A DNA stretch of 7,319 bases from contig CANJQG010000067.1 in the NCBI GenBank assembly GCA_947476405.1, positions 1 through 7,319 of the forward strand, in the 5' to 3' direction. Within the stretch, counting starts at the first letter, position 1. Each line of letters begins with the position of its first letter. The stretch comes from Thiotrichales bacterium. GTDB lineage: Bacteria > Pseudomonadota > Gammaproteobacteria > Francisellales > CACEW01. Below the pieces are notes generated by a model. It made no database searches. It was not told where the DNA came from and saw only the letters and a list, made by a program, of their open reading frames with translations. Shown here piece by piece: positions 1 to 6,016 of this stretch. Made by a program: the position numbers and the translations under genes.

Positions 1-123
1 AAATATCTACTCACTGAAATCAAGTTCGCCACGACAGATGCCGCTTTGCTTAAGCTGTTGCCGCACCATGCCAAGTTGGATCTCAGCCTGGATTCACATT
101 ATAAGGTCAGGCCCTCAGGCTGA
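1..123 (+). CDS. 3' end of an unidentified gene
   Basis: An open frame runs from the left edge to a TGA at 121-123, giving 40 codons and ending in HYKVRPSG. I do not recognise the product. The fragment is leucine- and lysine-rich (for example ALLKLLPHHAKLDLSL) with no membrane segment or motif. It is convergent with the kinase gene and overlaps its last 17 bp, similar to the other convergent pair in this window. Forty stop-free codons is not strong evidence by itself, and the start lies outside the window. A competing minus-strand frame in the same stretch is shorter. Confidence 0.35.
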   Translation, partial: KYLLTEIKFATTDAALLKLLPHHAKLDLSLDSHYKVRPSG

Positions 124-124
124 G
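82..124. terminator. Inverted repeat across the convergent stop codons, possible terminator
   Basis: CTCAGCCTG at 82-90 is repeated as its exact reverse complement CAGGCTGAG at 116-124, with 25 bp between. A smaller hairpin can form inside the right part (107-123, loop CTCA, one bulged G). On the plus strand a run of six T follows at about 132-137, which would suit a loose intrinsic terminator for the leftmost gene. On the minus strand there is no T-run, so a bidirectional role is doubtful. The spacing from stem to T-run is longer than in a classical terminator. Confidence 0.3.
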
Positions 125-2563
125 TAGGTGTGGTTTTTTGAACGCATACCGCCCATTGAGAACTACAACCCCAAAGTCATCATCAAGAAAAATAGGCATT
201 TCTTTGGGATAGGCACGGTACTCTTGAAGAAACTGATAGGGGTCACTATAAAGTGCCACTTTTTTATCCTTCAATGCATAATCAATCACGACCTGAATTA
301 GTTCTGGCTTGTCATCCACAATAATCAAATCAGCCATCTCAATCTGCTTTTCAGCTTCTTTTTTGATGCTGATCGGTACGTTAAGCACCAATGATTTAGG
401 TAGAATTTTTGTGCCCAGCATTGCTGCACGTTCTAGTACTTCTGGATTGGTGTAGTGACTTGTAACAAGAATGGAGTGCTTGATGCTCGTATGCTCTATC
501 ACATCCAGCCCATTGACATCCTGTTTAAGCAATTCATAATCTGCCAGCAAAAAAAGATTCTCCCTTTCTTGTGCGCTTAAACCATCCACATAAGCCATCG
601 CTTCTCGACCGATTCTAAAGTGCTGAATGGCAAGTCCTCCCTCCTGTGTGACGTCTCTCAAACGCTGATCCCAGGAAGTATGAATAGCTGGGTAATCATC
701 CAAAATCAAAACAGTTGCCCCAGGGGCAAACTCAATTCGATTTGCAATCCAGGCAGACGTCGGCAACTGCTTAAAAATCAAATTGATTAAGGTGCCTTGA
801 CCCAGCACAGATTTTATTTCCATTTTCCCAAGATATTCTTTCAAGGTTTGACGCACTTGAGTCAGCCCGATACCATGACCATCAACCTTACCAGCTGTTA
901 CCGCCTGCTCGTTCATAATGCGCTGAATCACCGCATCTGGCATTCCTTCTCCATTATCTGCAATCCCTAAAATAACTTGGTTGTCAGATAGCTCCAAAGA
1001 AAGGCGAATTCTAGGAGCGCCATGAGTGCAGGCCTCAATCGCATTATTAATAAGATTGGAAAGCATACGATTAAACTCAGTTTGCCCCCCTTCTACAAAG
1101 ACAAAATGCGACTCCTTTGGAAAAACCTCTTCAAACACAATCTCACGCGCACTGTATTCTAGGCGCTTTAAGGAAATAACTTCCTGAACCAAGGTAGAGA
1201 TCAACAAAGCTTCATGCTTAAGAGACATATTGAGCTGATCTACCCCAGCGGTGGGCTTGTATTTATGAAGAACAATCGCCGCAAGATCACTAATTGTCTG
1301 CGCAATTTGCCGTAATTCAATGCGATGTTTTTCTGGAATATCCGTACACTCCTGTGCCAAAACAAATAGAGCTGTGCTTGGTGATTTGATGTCATGTACC
1401 ACTTTTGCAGTGATTTCCCCTAATATTTTTGTGGCTTGATCTTTTTCTTCTTTAAATTTAAATGCATCGCTAATAAACTGTTGTAAAAACACAAACTCTT
1501 CAAGAGAAAAATGGTCATCAATAACTTGTTCATTATCTTGCTTTAAAAGCTCTATATTGTGAGTGATTTTAATAAAAGGAGCCTCAAAGTTTTTACCCAT
1601 AAAAAGCGATGCTAAAACAGCAATGACGGAATAGATCATAATGAAGAGAGGCAGCCCCACGAAGACAATTTTATCGATCAGGGAGAAAGCATAGGCGATT
1701 ATAAAAAACACCAAAAAACTACCTACTGATACGCCAAATATTACAAACACTAATCTGCTTTTAATGGTATTCATTTTTCTGAAGCAGTTTTTGACATCAT
1801 AGCTTTTATTCTTGTTGATAAAGAATACACCAAAAAACATCAAAAGTATGCCTGAAAACCAAAATAACTCGCCATAAATAAGCGCACCACTCATATCTCC
1901 AATAGTAGTATAGTCCACCAAGAAAGCGGCTGCGGCCAAGACAATAATCCCAGATAAAAATGCTTGCATACCAAGATCTTTTGAACAAATTAAACAAAAC
2001 AGAGCCAAATCAAAAAGAATTAATCGGTAAGTACAGGAAAAATCGAGCGACAATACAACGCTGTTTAAATCAACGTGTCGATGAATGATAGAAATAAAAA
2101 ATAGCGTAATCACTGCGAGGTTTAGAACAAAAAATAGTCCAAACATTTTAATAAAGGATTTGAGCGTAAAAATGAATGGAACTAAGATTCTTGCAAGGAG
2201 AATTGTTAAAGCAGCCAGCCAAATCAGAAATGGTGCAAAGTAGGATATAAACCATGGAAACGGTATATCTGTTAAGGGGATATGGCGCATATAAATGGGA
2301 ATATAAAAGAACAAATCATTCAAAAATGAGGCAATATTTGCAAGTAAGAGCCACAGAAAAATGCCTCTATTCCTACCAGAGCTATTGTAATAAATTTTAA
2401 TAGTTAGCCCCATTGTGAAAACTTGCACAATAAGTTCAAGTGTCGCAATAAATTTACTCAGCGCATCATGGTTAAAAACCTGCAAAAGACTCAAGATTGC
2501 AAGAACAGCCCAAAGCGTGGACAAGCAAACGACAAGATAAAAAGAGAGGCTGAGTTTTTTCAT
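107..2563 (-). CDS. Membrane-bound hybrid sensor histidine kinase with two receiver-like domains
   Basis: This is a polytopic inner-membrane sensor kinase. Residue numbers count from a GTG at 2572; I prefer the ATG at 2563 (818 aa), which has a weak AAGTG six bases upstream. Residues 1-250 hold about seven hydrophobic segments, and two more lie at about 273-296 and 302-323. The dimerisation/phosphoacceptor region carries HDIKSP with His393. The ATPase domain has the N box (NLINNAIEA, 506-514), DNGEGMP (539-545) and GHGIGL (565-570). A first receiver domain (about 618-735) keeps the acidic pair D625-D626, the phosphoacceptor D678 (LLADYELL), a T/S at 704-705 and K726. A second receiver (from about 748) has D753-D754 and the LDDDFG motif at 796-801, but the protein ends 20 residues later, so its last strands and lysine are missing. 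There is no periplasmic sensor domain, so the ligand may be sensed within the membrane. No separate response regulator is in the window. Transcription diverges from the GNAT/AKR pair. The signal is unknown. Confidence 0.92.
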   Translation of the reverse strand: MKKLSLSFYLVVCLSTLWAVLAILSLLQVFNHDALSKFIATLELIVQVFTMGLTIKIYYNSSGRNRGIFLWLLLANIASFLNDLFFYIPIYMRHIPLTDIPFPWFISYFAPFLIWLAALTILLARILVPFIFTLKSFIKMFGLFFVLNLAVITLFFISIIHRHVDLNSVVLSLDFSCTYRLILFDLALFCLICSKDLGMQAFLSGIIVLAAAAFLVDYTTIGDMSGALIYGELFWFSGILLMFFGVFFINKNKSYDVKNCFRKMNTIKSRLVFVIFGVSVGSFLVFFIIAYAFSLIDKIVFVGLPLFIMIYSVIAVLASLFMGKNFEAPFIKITHNIELLKQDNEQVIDDHFSLEEFVFLQQFISDAFKFKEEKDQATKILGEITAKVVHDIKSPSTALFVLAQECTDIPEKHRIELRQIAQTISDLAAIVLHKYKPTAGVDQLNMSLKHEALLISTLVQEVISLKRLEYSAREIVFEEVFPKESHFVFVEGGQTEFNRMLSNLINNAIEACTHGAPRIRLSLELSDNQVILGIADNGEGMPDAVIQRIMNEQAVTAGKVDGHGIGLTQVRQTLKEYLGKMEIKSVLGQGTLINLIFKQLPTSAWIANRIEFAPGATVLILDDYPAIHTSWDQRLRDVTQEGGLAIQHFRIGREAMAYVDGLSAQERENLFLLADYELLKQDVNGLDVIEHTSIKHSILVTSHYTNPEVLERAAMLGTKILPKSLVLNVPISIKKEAEKQIEMADLIIVDDKPELIQVVIDYALKDKKVALYSDPYQFLQEYRAYPKEMPIFLDDDFGVVVLNGRYAFKKPHLLSLRA

Positions 2564-2572
2564 ATTTATCAC

Positions 2573-2710
2573 TTATTGTCGATATGAAACAATATGATAT
2601 TACTGAGGGGGTAAAAAGTACAGGCCAAATTTATATATTCCAAGAACGGTGATGAAAAGCATGATGTTTCTTGTTAGAATGAAACAACTCAGCTTTAACG
2701 GTGAATCGAC
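2573..2710. promoter_or_regulatory. Divergent intergenic region between kinase and acetyltransferase
   Basis: This gap must hold the starts of two opposed transcripts unless they start elsewhere. On the plus strand TAGAAT at 2675-2680 resembles a -10 box, but no convincing -35 lies 16-18 bp upstream. It sits between GTTTC (2666-2670) and GAAAC (2681-2685), a small inverted repeat that could be an operator. On the minus strand TATCAT- and TATTGT-like hexamers occur near 2590-2600, also without a good -35. Weak promoters, possibly activator-dependent, are a fair reading. Confidence 0.3.
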
Positions 2711-3262
2711 GTGTGCGGAAGCATTTTTTTGGAAACTCCTCGCTTAGTAGTAAGAAGAACGGATATGAAAGATTTTGCCGCTTTAAGAATGTTGCAGAAG
2801 GATGACGTAGTCATGCAACACTTCGATGCACCGCGCAGTGAGCTACGCATTTCTGCCAATATTTACAAAATATACAATCATCTTCAAAAATACGGATTTG
2901 CTCAAGGGCTTGTTTTTGCCAAGGACTCTAGGGAATATATTGGACGAGCTGGTTTAACCCATTTGGACTTTAGAGAGGTGCCTGAAATTGAATTAGGATA
3001 TTTCTTATTTGAAAAACATTGGGGCAAGGGTTACGCTACAGAGCTTGCTGCCGCCTTGCTACAATATGCGTTTGAAGTTTTAGATAAAGAAAAAGTATAC
3101 GCCACTGTTTCGCCAGATATTATTGCCTCATGCCGCGTTGCTGAAAAGGTTGGCATGGTTATTGAAAAAGAAGATATCTACGAAACGCATAATAAACGAG
3201 TTCGCTTTTATGCGATGAACAAGGCTGATTACTTGGCGAGGGGGCATACCGATGAAGTTTAG
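2711..3262 (+). CDS. GNAT-family N-acetyltransferase, RimJ/RimL type
   Basis: This is a predicted cytoplasmic acetyl-CoA-dependent N-acetyltransferase of 183 aa, a normal length for the family. It opens with the family hallmark LETPRLVVRR (residues 7-16). The acetyl-CoA-binding region is at 92-115: a beta strand EIELGYFLF followed by the pyrophosphate loop HWGKGYATE (103-111). The late motif SPDIIASCRVAEKVGM (134-149) matches the conserved S-RV-EK-GF stretch that closes the fold. The substrate cannot be predicted: the family acetylates protein N termini, amino acids, antibiotics and small amines. An in-frame stop at 2702-2704 limits the start to GTG 2711 or TTG 2729. TTG has a better-placed purine tract (GGAAG) but would remove residues 1-6 (MCGSIF). 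The gene overlaps the next one by 11 bp, so the two are probably co-translated. Confidence 0.88.
   Translation: MCGSIFLETPRLVVRRTDMKDFAALRMLQKDDVVMQHFDAPRSELRISANIYKIYNHLQKYGFAQGLVFAKDSREYIGRAGLTHLDFREVPEIELGYFLFEKHWGKGYATELAAALLQYAFEVLDKEKVYATVSPDIIASCRVAEKVGMVIEKEDIYETHNKRVRFYAMNKADYLARGHTDEV
3238..3244 (+). promoter_or_regulatory. Ribosome binding site of the AKR-like gene
   Basis: GAGGGGG lies seven bases before the ATG at 3252 and inside the end of the acetyltransferase gene. It decides the start of the downstream gene and supports translational coupling of the pair. Confidence 0.6.
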
Positions 3263-4247
3263 AATCATAGGCCCTATTTGTTGTCCTCCAGCCTCGACCG
3301 CTATGGGAGCCTGCCCAAACACCTATGCTGCATCTGCAATTGGATATAGCGCTCTTAGCCTTGTTCAACCCGATGGCTCCACACTTTCTAAAAGTACAGT
3401 ATTTGATTTGATTGAAACTGCCTACCTACAAGGATTTGTTAATTTTGTTTATGCGCATGACTTGATGGGAAATGCTGAATACCATATTGGAGAAACTGTA
3501 GAGCCCTTACGTGACCAAATTGTTCTTGCCTCGGAGCATAAAGGGCCAGGCACTGCAACTAATATTAAAAGGACTTTTGAGGAGCACTGCTCTCGTCTTA
3601 GGACAAGCTATATTGACGTTTACCTGCTTGAATATGATGCCGCCACTCCAATATCTGAAAGTATTGGGGCCATAAAAGAATTACTTGACGCTGGAAGAGT
3701 TCACGGCGTAGGTTTATCAGGTAGGGGACTAAGTCCTGATTTAATTAGGGCAGCCCATAGTATTTGCCCGCTTACAGTCCTACGCACTAATTATTCCTTA
3801 TGGGATAGAAGTTCAGAACGAACAGGTGTTTTACAAACCTGCAAAGAGTTGGGCATTGCCTGTATTCCTTCAACTTCTGGCGAAATGGAGTTCATACCAA
3901 AAACCGTAAGACCTTTTGAACCTGCCACGCCTGAAGAAGGCCGCTCCTTGGAGGGATTACAAAATTTAGCAGGACGCAAAGGGGTTGAGTCCGCTCAAAT
4001 AGAACTCGCATGGGTTATTCATCAAGGTTGCTTTCCCTTTCTCACAAATACCAGCACCGCAGAGCTTGTTAAAAATATAACTGCTGCGGATATTGATCTT
4101 CTTCCAGAAGATTTAGCCTTACTGGATGATCTTTTTCCGATTGGGGCAATATCTTCCATAGCTGTAGCGCCGCTATATACTCTTTCTGCTGATTCCACAG
4201 TTGATTTTAGTGTTGCAAAGGGGACTAGCAGGGCTGCATATTTTTAA
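3252..4247 (+). CDS. Aldo/keto-reductase-fold protein lacking the catalytic tetrad
   Basis: The 331-aa protein aligns by eye with the aldo/keto reductase TIM barrel over most of its length. Landmarks are YAASAIGYSALSL (25-37), YIDVYLLEYDAATPISESIGAI (from 120), GRVHGVGLSG (148-157), YSLWDR (181-186), VLQTCKELGIACIPS (193-207) and GVESAQIELAWVIHQG (244-259). The usual tetrad Asp-Tyr-Lys-His appears replaced. In FVYAHDLMG (65-73) Tyr67 stands for Asp and Met72 for Tyr. In VLASEHKG (91-98) Glu95 stands for Lys, although Lys97 is nearby. Glu127 stands for His. The cofactor-phosphate segment, normally P-I-P-G-T-R/K, reads PFLTNTS. Reductase chemistry is therefore doubtful, and a binding, scaffold or altered catalytic role is possible. 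A His-to-Glu change is known from 5-beta-steroid reductases (AKR1D), but those keep the other three residues. The gene is probably co-transcribed with the GNAT and overlaps the pnuC end by 23 bp. Confidence 0.85.
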   Translation: MKFRIIGPICCPPASTAMGACPNTYAASAIGYSALSLVQPDGSTLSKSTVFDLIETAYLQGFVNFVYAHDLMGNAEYHIGETVEPLRDQIVLASEHKGPGTATNIKRTFEEHCSRLRTSYIDVYLLEYDAATPISESIGAIKELLDAGRVHGVGLSGRGLSPDLIRAAHSICPLTVLRTNYSLWDRSSERTGVLQTCKELGIACIPSTSGEMEFIPKTVRPFEPATPEEGRSLEGLQNLAGRKGVESAQIELAWVIHQGCFPFLTNTSTAELVKNITAADIDLLPEDLALLDDLFPIGAISSIAVAPLYTLSADSTVDFSVAKGTSRAAYF

Positions 4248-4839
4248 GCCAACGCTTAAAGCATATTAAGTTCAATGCCAAGAATAATAGAAGGGCCACA
4301 AGGTTATAGTGATTATGTGCTTTATAAGCCAAAAAAACCGAAAGTACATCACCAATAGCTAAGTAAATCCAGCTTTCTATTTTTTTATAATTCAGTTGAA
4401 TTGAAGCAACTAAGGGGATCGTAAAACTAAGCCCGTCAATGAAGGGGGAAATATCATTCACTGCATCAAGAACAAAAAACAACATAAAACTGATTGAAAA
4501 AATTGCGATCAGCGAGTAAAAGTGGGCGGCTAAAGACATCGTTGAAGTAATAATGACGGGTTGAGGAAATGTTTTTCGGTATTTATCATGAACCATGCTA
4601 TAGAGCATTTCTTTAAAATTATGTTTGCGATATCTTGTCCAAATAAAGAAACCATATGTTGAAATGCCAGCCTGAATGACTTGCATAAAGGCATTTGCAT
4701 AAGCATGATTAAGAAACATTCCTATCGCAATGAAACCATAGGCAGGCCAATTCCAGAAAAAATTTTCAATCCTTTCATAGTAGCAATACCATAAATTGAT
4801 TATTGTTGCGATAATTGCGCAGGTGCCCAAGATAGCCAT
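4225..4839 (-). CDS. pnuC: PnuC-family transporter (nicotinamide riboside or similar vitamin)
   Basis: This is an inner-membrane facilitator of 204 aa, the usual size for PnuC-type transporters, which import unphosphorylated B-vitamin precursors such as nicotinamide riboside. It shows about seven hydrophobic segments. Family landmarks are ENFFWNWPAYG (25-35), the Q56-containing helix QVIQAGISTYGFFIW (53-67), and the strongly conserved second half: PFIDGLSFTIPLVAS (132-146), then YKKIESWIYLAIGDVLSVFL (151-170), with Trp157 and Asp164, ending in a basic RWLKN tail. The hydrophilic stretch at 69-95 is longer and more basic than expected. No classic Shine-Dalgarno precedes the ATG at 4839; a TTG three codons in is an alternative start. 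Substrate is inferred from family only, since relatives carry thiamine or riboflavin. It is a single-gene unit with its own promoter and dyad element upstream. Confidence 0.82.
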   Translation of the reverse strand: MAILGTCAIIATIINLWYCYYERIENFFWNWPAYGFIAIGMFLNHAYANAFMQVIQAGISTYGFFIWTRYRKHNFKEMLYSMVHDKYRKTFPQPVIITSTMSLAAHFYSLIAIFSISFMLFFVLDAVNDISPFIDGLSFTIPLVASIQLNYKKIESWIYLAIGDVLSVFLAYKAHNHYNLVALLLFLALNLICFKRWLKNMQPC

Positions 4840-4846
4840 AGCAAAG

Positions 4847-4872
4847 GCGCTTTACATTGATCAATGAAGCGC
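4847..4872. promoter_or_regulatory. Interrupted palindrome at the pnuC transcription start, candidate operator
   Basis: A perfect 12-bp palindrome CATTGATCAATG (4855-4866) is flanked by GCGCTT (4847-4852) and its exact reverse complement AAGCGC (4867-4872). Only the TA at 4853-4854 breaks the 26-bp symmetry. With no loop, it suits a dimeric repressor site better than an RNA terminator. It begins 8 bp before the pnuC ATG and reaches almost to the predicted -10 box, so it would cover the transcription start. Confidence 0.5.
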
Positions 4873-4873
4873 A

Positions 4874-4902
4874 ATACTACATTAGGGCCCAAATTAAATC
4901 AA
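4874..4902 (-). promoter_or_regulatory. pnuC: Candidate sigma-70 promoter of pnuC
   Basis: On the minus strand TTGATT (4902-4897) and TAGTAT (4879-4874) are 17 bp apart, the ideal spacing, and each matches four of six consensus positions. Transcription would start near 4867, inside the 4847-4872 dyad, giving a 5' leader of about 28 bases. Confidence 0.45.
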
Positions 4903-4903
4903 T

Positions 4904-4915
4904 ATTATTAATAAT
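4904..4915. repeat. AT-only palindrome upstream of the pnuC promoter
   Basis: ATTATTAATAAT is a perfect 12-bp palindrome just upstream of the predicted -35 box. It could act as an UP element or second regulator site, but AT-rich palindromes arise readily by chance. Confidence 0.3.
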
Positions 4916-4933
4916 CAACCGCGTGTGTTTACA

Positions 4934-4951
4934 AGCCCGCAATAACGAGCT
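4934..4951 (-). terminator. Weak hairpin after the DsbA-like gene
   Basis: On the minus strand AGCTCG and CGGGCT pair as a six-base stem (one G-T pair) around the loop TTATTG, 23 bases after the end of the gene. It is followed by TGTAAAC rather than a T-run, so intrinsic termination would be poor. Confidence 0.2.
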
Positions 4952-4973
4952 ATACCTTATCAATCAGCAGCCC

Positions 4974-5561
4974 CTACTGCTGCTGCATCCGCTGTTGAAC
5001 ACCCTCAATCGCAGAGGCCATAACCTGTAGTGATTGTGCTCCACTCACCACAATCGAATGAGATGGATCAAGCGCACTGGGATAAATCACAAACAAGGGC
5101 GTGCCATTATGACCACTGGCCTTCATAAGCGCCTGCCCTTGAGCCAGCTGCACTTCTACAGCCTGAGAATGCAGGGTCTTTTGAAATGAGTCTGTATCCA
5201 AACCCAGCTGTTTTAACAAAGCAGTGACTTGATCATTCGTGAGAGCACCTTGAGCCATCACCTGATCACTAAAACTCTTAAACTGATCTGTATTTGTTGC
5301 TGCAACTGCCGCCGCTGCTTCATACACAGAAGTTTCATTAATCACTGCCACTGGCATCATCCGCACTTTCAGATTTGGAAACTGCTGAATCAACTCTTGC
5401 ACAATGGGATACATTTCATGACAGTACCCACATTGATAATCATAGACAAAAGCCATCGTGACATCCCCATTGGGGTTCCCCTCCACGACCGCTGCATTGA
5501 CAAAACCAAACCAGATTACAGCGATCGTTGCCATCAGGCACTTAAGAATATTTTTTTGCAT
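4974..5561 (-). CDS. Secreted DsbA-like thioredoxin-fold protein (CGYC active site)
   Basis: This is a predicted periplasmic thiol-disulfide oxidoreductase of 195 aa. An N-terminal signal sequence (QKNILK, a hydrophobic core, then FVNA-A) suggests cleavage near residue 23. The mature part starts with a thioredoxin strand, AFVYDYQCGYCHEMYP, with the redox pair C44-G-Y-C47. The helical insert covers about 75-145, and the cis-proline loop is G153-T154-P155. This pattern matches DsbA/Com1/BdbD-type proteins and is shorter than Com1 at the N terminus. The C terminus is glutamine-rich (QQRMQQQ). It is the last gene of the operon. The start is set by GAGGGGAG six bases before the ATG, and the gene overlaps ssb by 20 bp. 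In this setting it may oxidise or isomerise disulfides in transfer-apparatus or pilus proteins (inference). It could also be a general DsbA paralogue. Confidence 0.88.
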   Translation of the reverse strand: MQKNILKCLMATIAVIWFGFVNAAVVEGNPNGDVTMAFVYDYQCGYCHEMYPIVQELIQQFPNLKVRMMPVAVINETSVYEAAAAVAATNTDQFKSFSDQVMAQGALTNDQVTALLKQLGLDTDSFQKTLHSQAVEVQLAQGQALMKASGHNGTPLFVIYPSALDPSHSIVVSGAQSLQVMASAIEGVQQRMQQQ

Positions 5562-6012
5562 TTTTCACTCCCCTCATTCTTTGAATATGATTTGCATCCA
5601 CTTGAGCCATATTTTCATCAAAATTTTCCATCTCATAGCGTTGTTTCGGCAATTCAACACGATGAGATTTTTCTCCTGGAAAGATTTTTTCATACATTTC
5701 CTTACTGACCATGATCCGATCTGCCACTGTAAACTCCTGGACATTGATCTCTGCATACAAGGTTTTATGCAGCGTACCTGATAAATGAATTTGCGTACCT
5801 TTTTGCAAAAACTTTAAAGCGCGATCTGCATTAATGCCCAAAAACAAGCAGCGATGAACCTCTTTGTGTATTTTCTGAAACCCAGCCTCATCCCTCCACC
5901 AATGGGCTGTATAGAGCGATACCCTGGCCATCATTTTGCCAGCTTGAGTTGAAATTTTTGTCGGTGCATCAGCACAGTGCCCAATTAAACGAACTTCATT
6001 CATTAAAGCCAT
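5542..6012 (-). CDS. ssb: Divergent single-strand DNA-binding protein
   Basis: This is an SSB/PriB-type OB-fold protein of 156 aa that probably coats ssDNA during transfer or replication of the element. The OB fold spans about residues 4-103: NEVRLIGHCADAPTK at the start, a Gly-containing strand KMMARVSLYTAHWW (26-39), KEVHRCLFLG (50-59) and LKFLQKGTQIHLSGTLH (66-82). The aromatic position matching E. coli Trp40 is kept (W38-W39). The one matching Trp54 is Val52 in E-V-H-R, where most SSBs have E-W-H-R. The C terminus ends VKNAKKYS, basic instead of the acidic DDDIPF-type tip that recruits partner proteins. ATG 6012 is favoured because AAGGAG lies seven bases upstream; ATG 6003 is an alternative. 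The gene follows paralogue B by 4 bp and runs into the DsbA-like gene. Confidence 0.85.
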   Translation of the reverse strand: MALMNEVRLIGHCADAPTKISTQAGKMMARVSLYTAHWWRDEAGFQKIHKEVHRCLFLGINADRALKFLQKGTQIHLSGTLHKTLYAEINVQEFTVADRIMVSKEMYEKIFPGEKSHRVELPKQRYEMENFDENMAQVDANHIQRMRGVKNAKKYS

Positions 6013-6016
6013 TTCC

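Noticed and set aside
13..97. Short minus-strand frame containing GMVRQQLKQSG, downstream of the kinase
   Set aside because: Under 30 codons, separated from the kinase frame by stops, with no ribosome site; the plus-strand frame is longer and open to the edge.
1806..1997. Aromatic-rich minus-strand frame inside the kinase gene
   Set aside because: It is a shadow of the membrane-coding region in another frame, rich in Trp and Tyr as expected from shifted hydrophobic codons.
3128..3368. Minus-strand frames opposite the GNAT/AKR junction
   Set aside because: Both strong plus-strand genes cover this stretch and the antisense products show no family features.
4840..4973. Possible riboswitch in front of pnuC
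   Set aside because: The predicted leader is about 28 bases, too short for an aptamer plus expression platform; the symmetry fits a protein-bound operator better.
5551..5557. A-AAA-AAA slippery run at the ssb end, in the overlap with the DsbA-like gene
   Set aside because: A -1 shift there gives only a few extra residues before a stop and neither an acidic tip nor a fusion; the DsbA-like frame is +1. The downstream gene also has its own strong ribosome site and a signal peptide.
5229..5781. Plus-strand open frames opposite the DsbA-like gene and ssb
   Set aside because: They are histidine- and isoleucine-rich with no recognisable fold and lie wholly antisense to well-supported genes.
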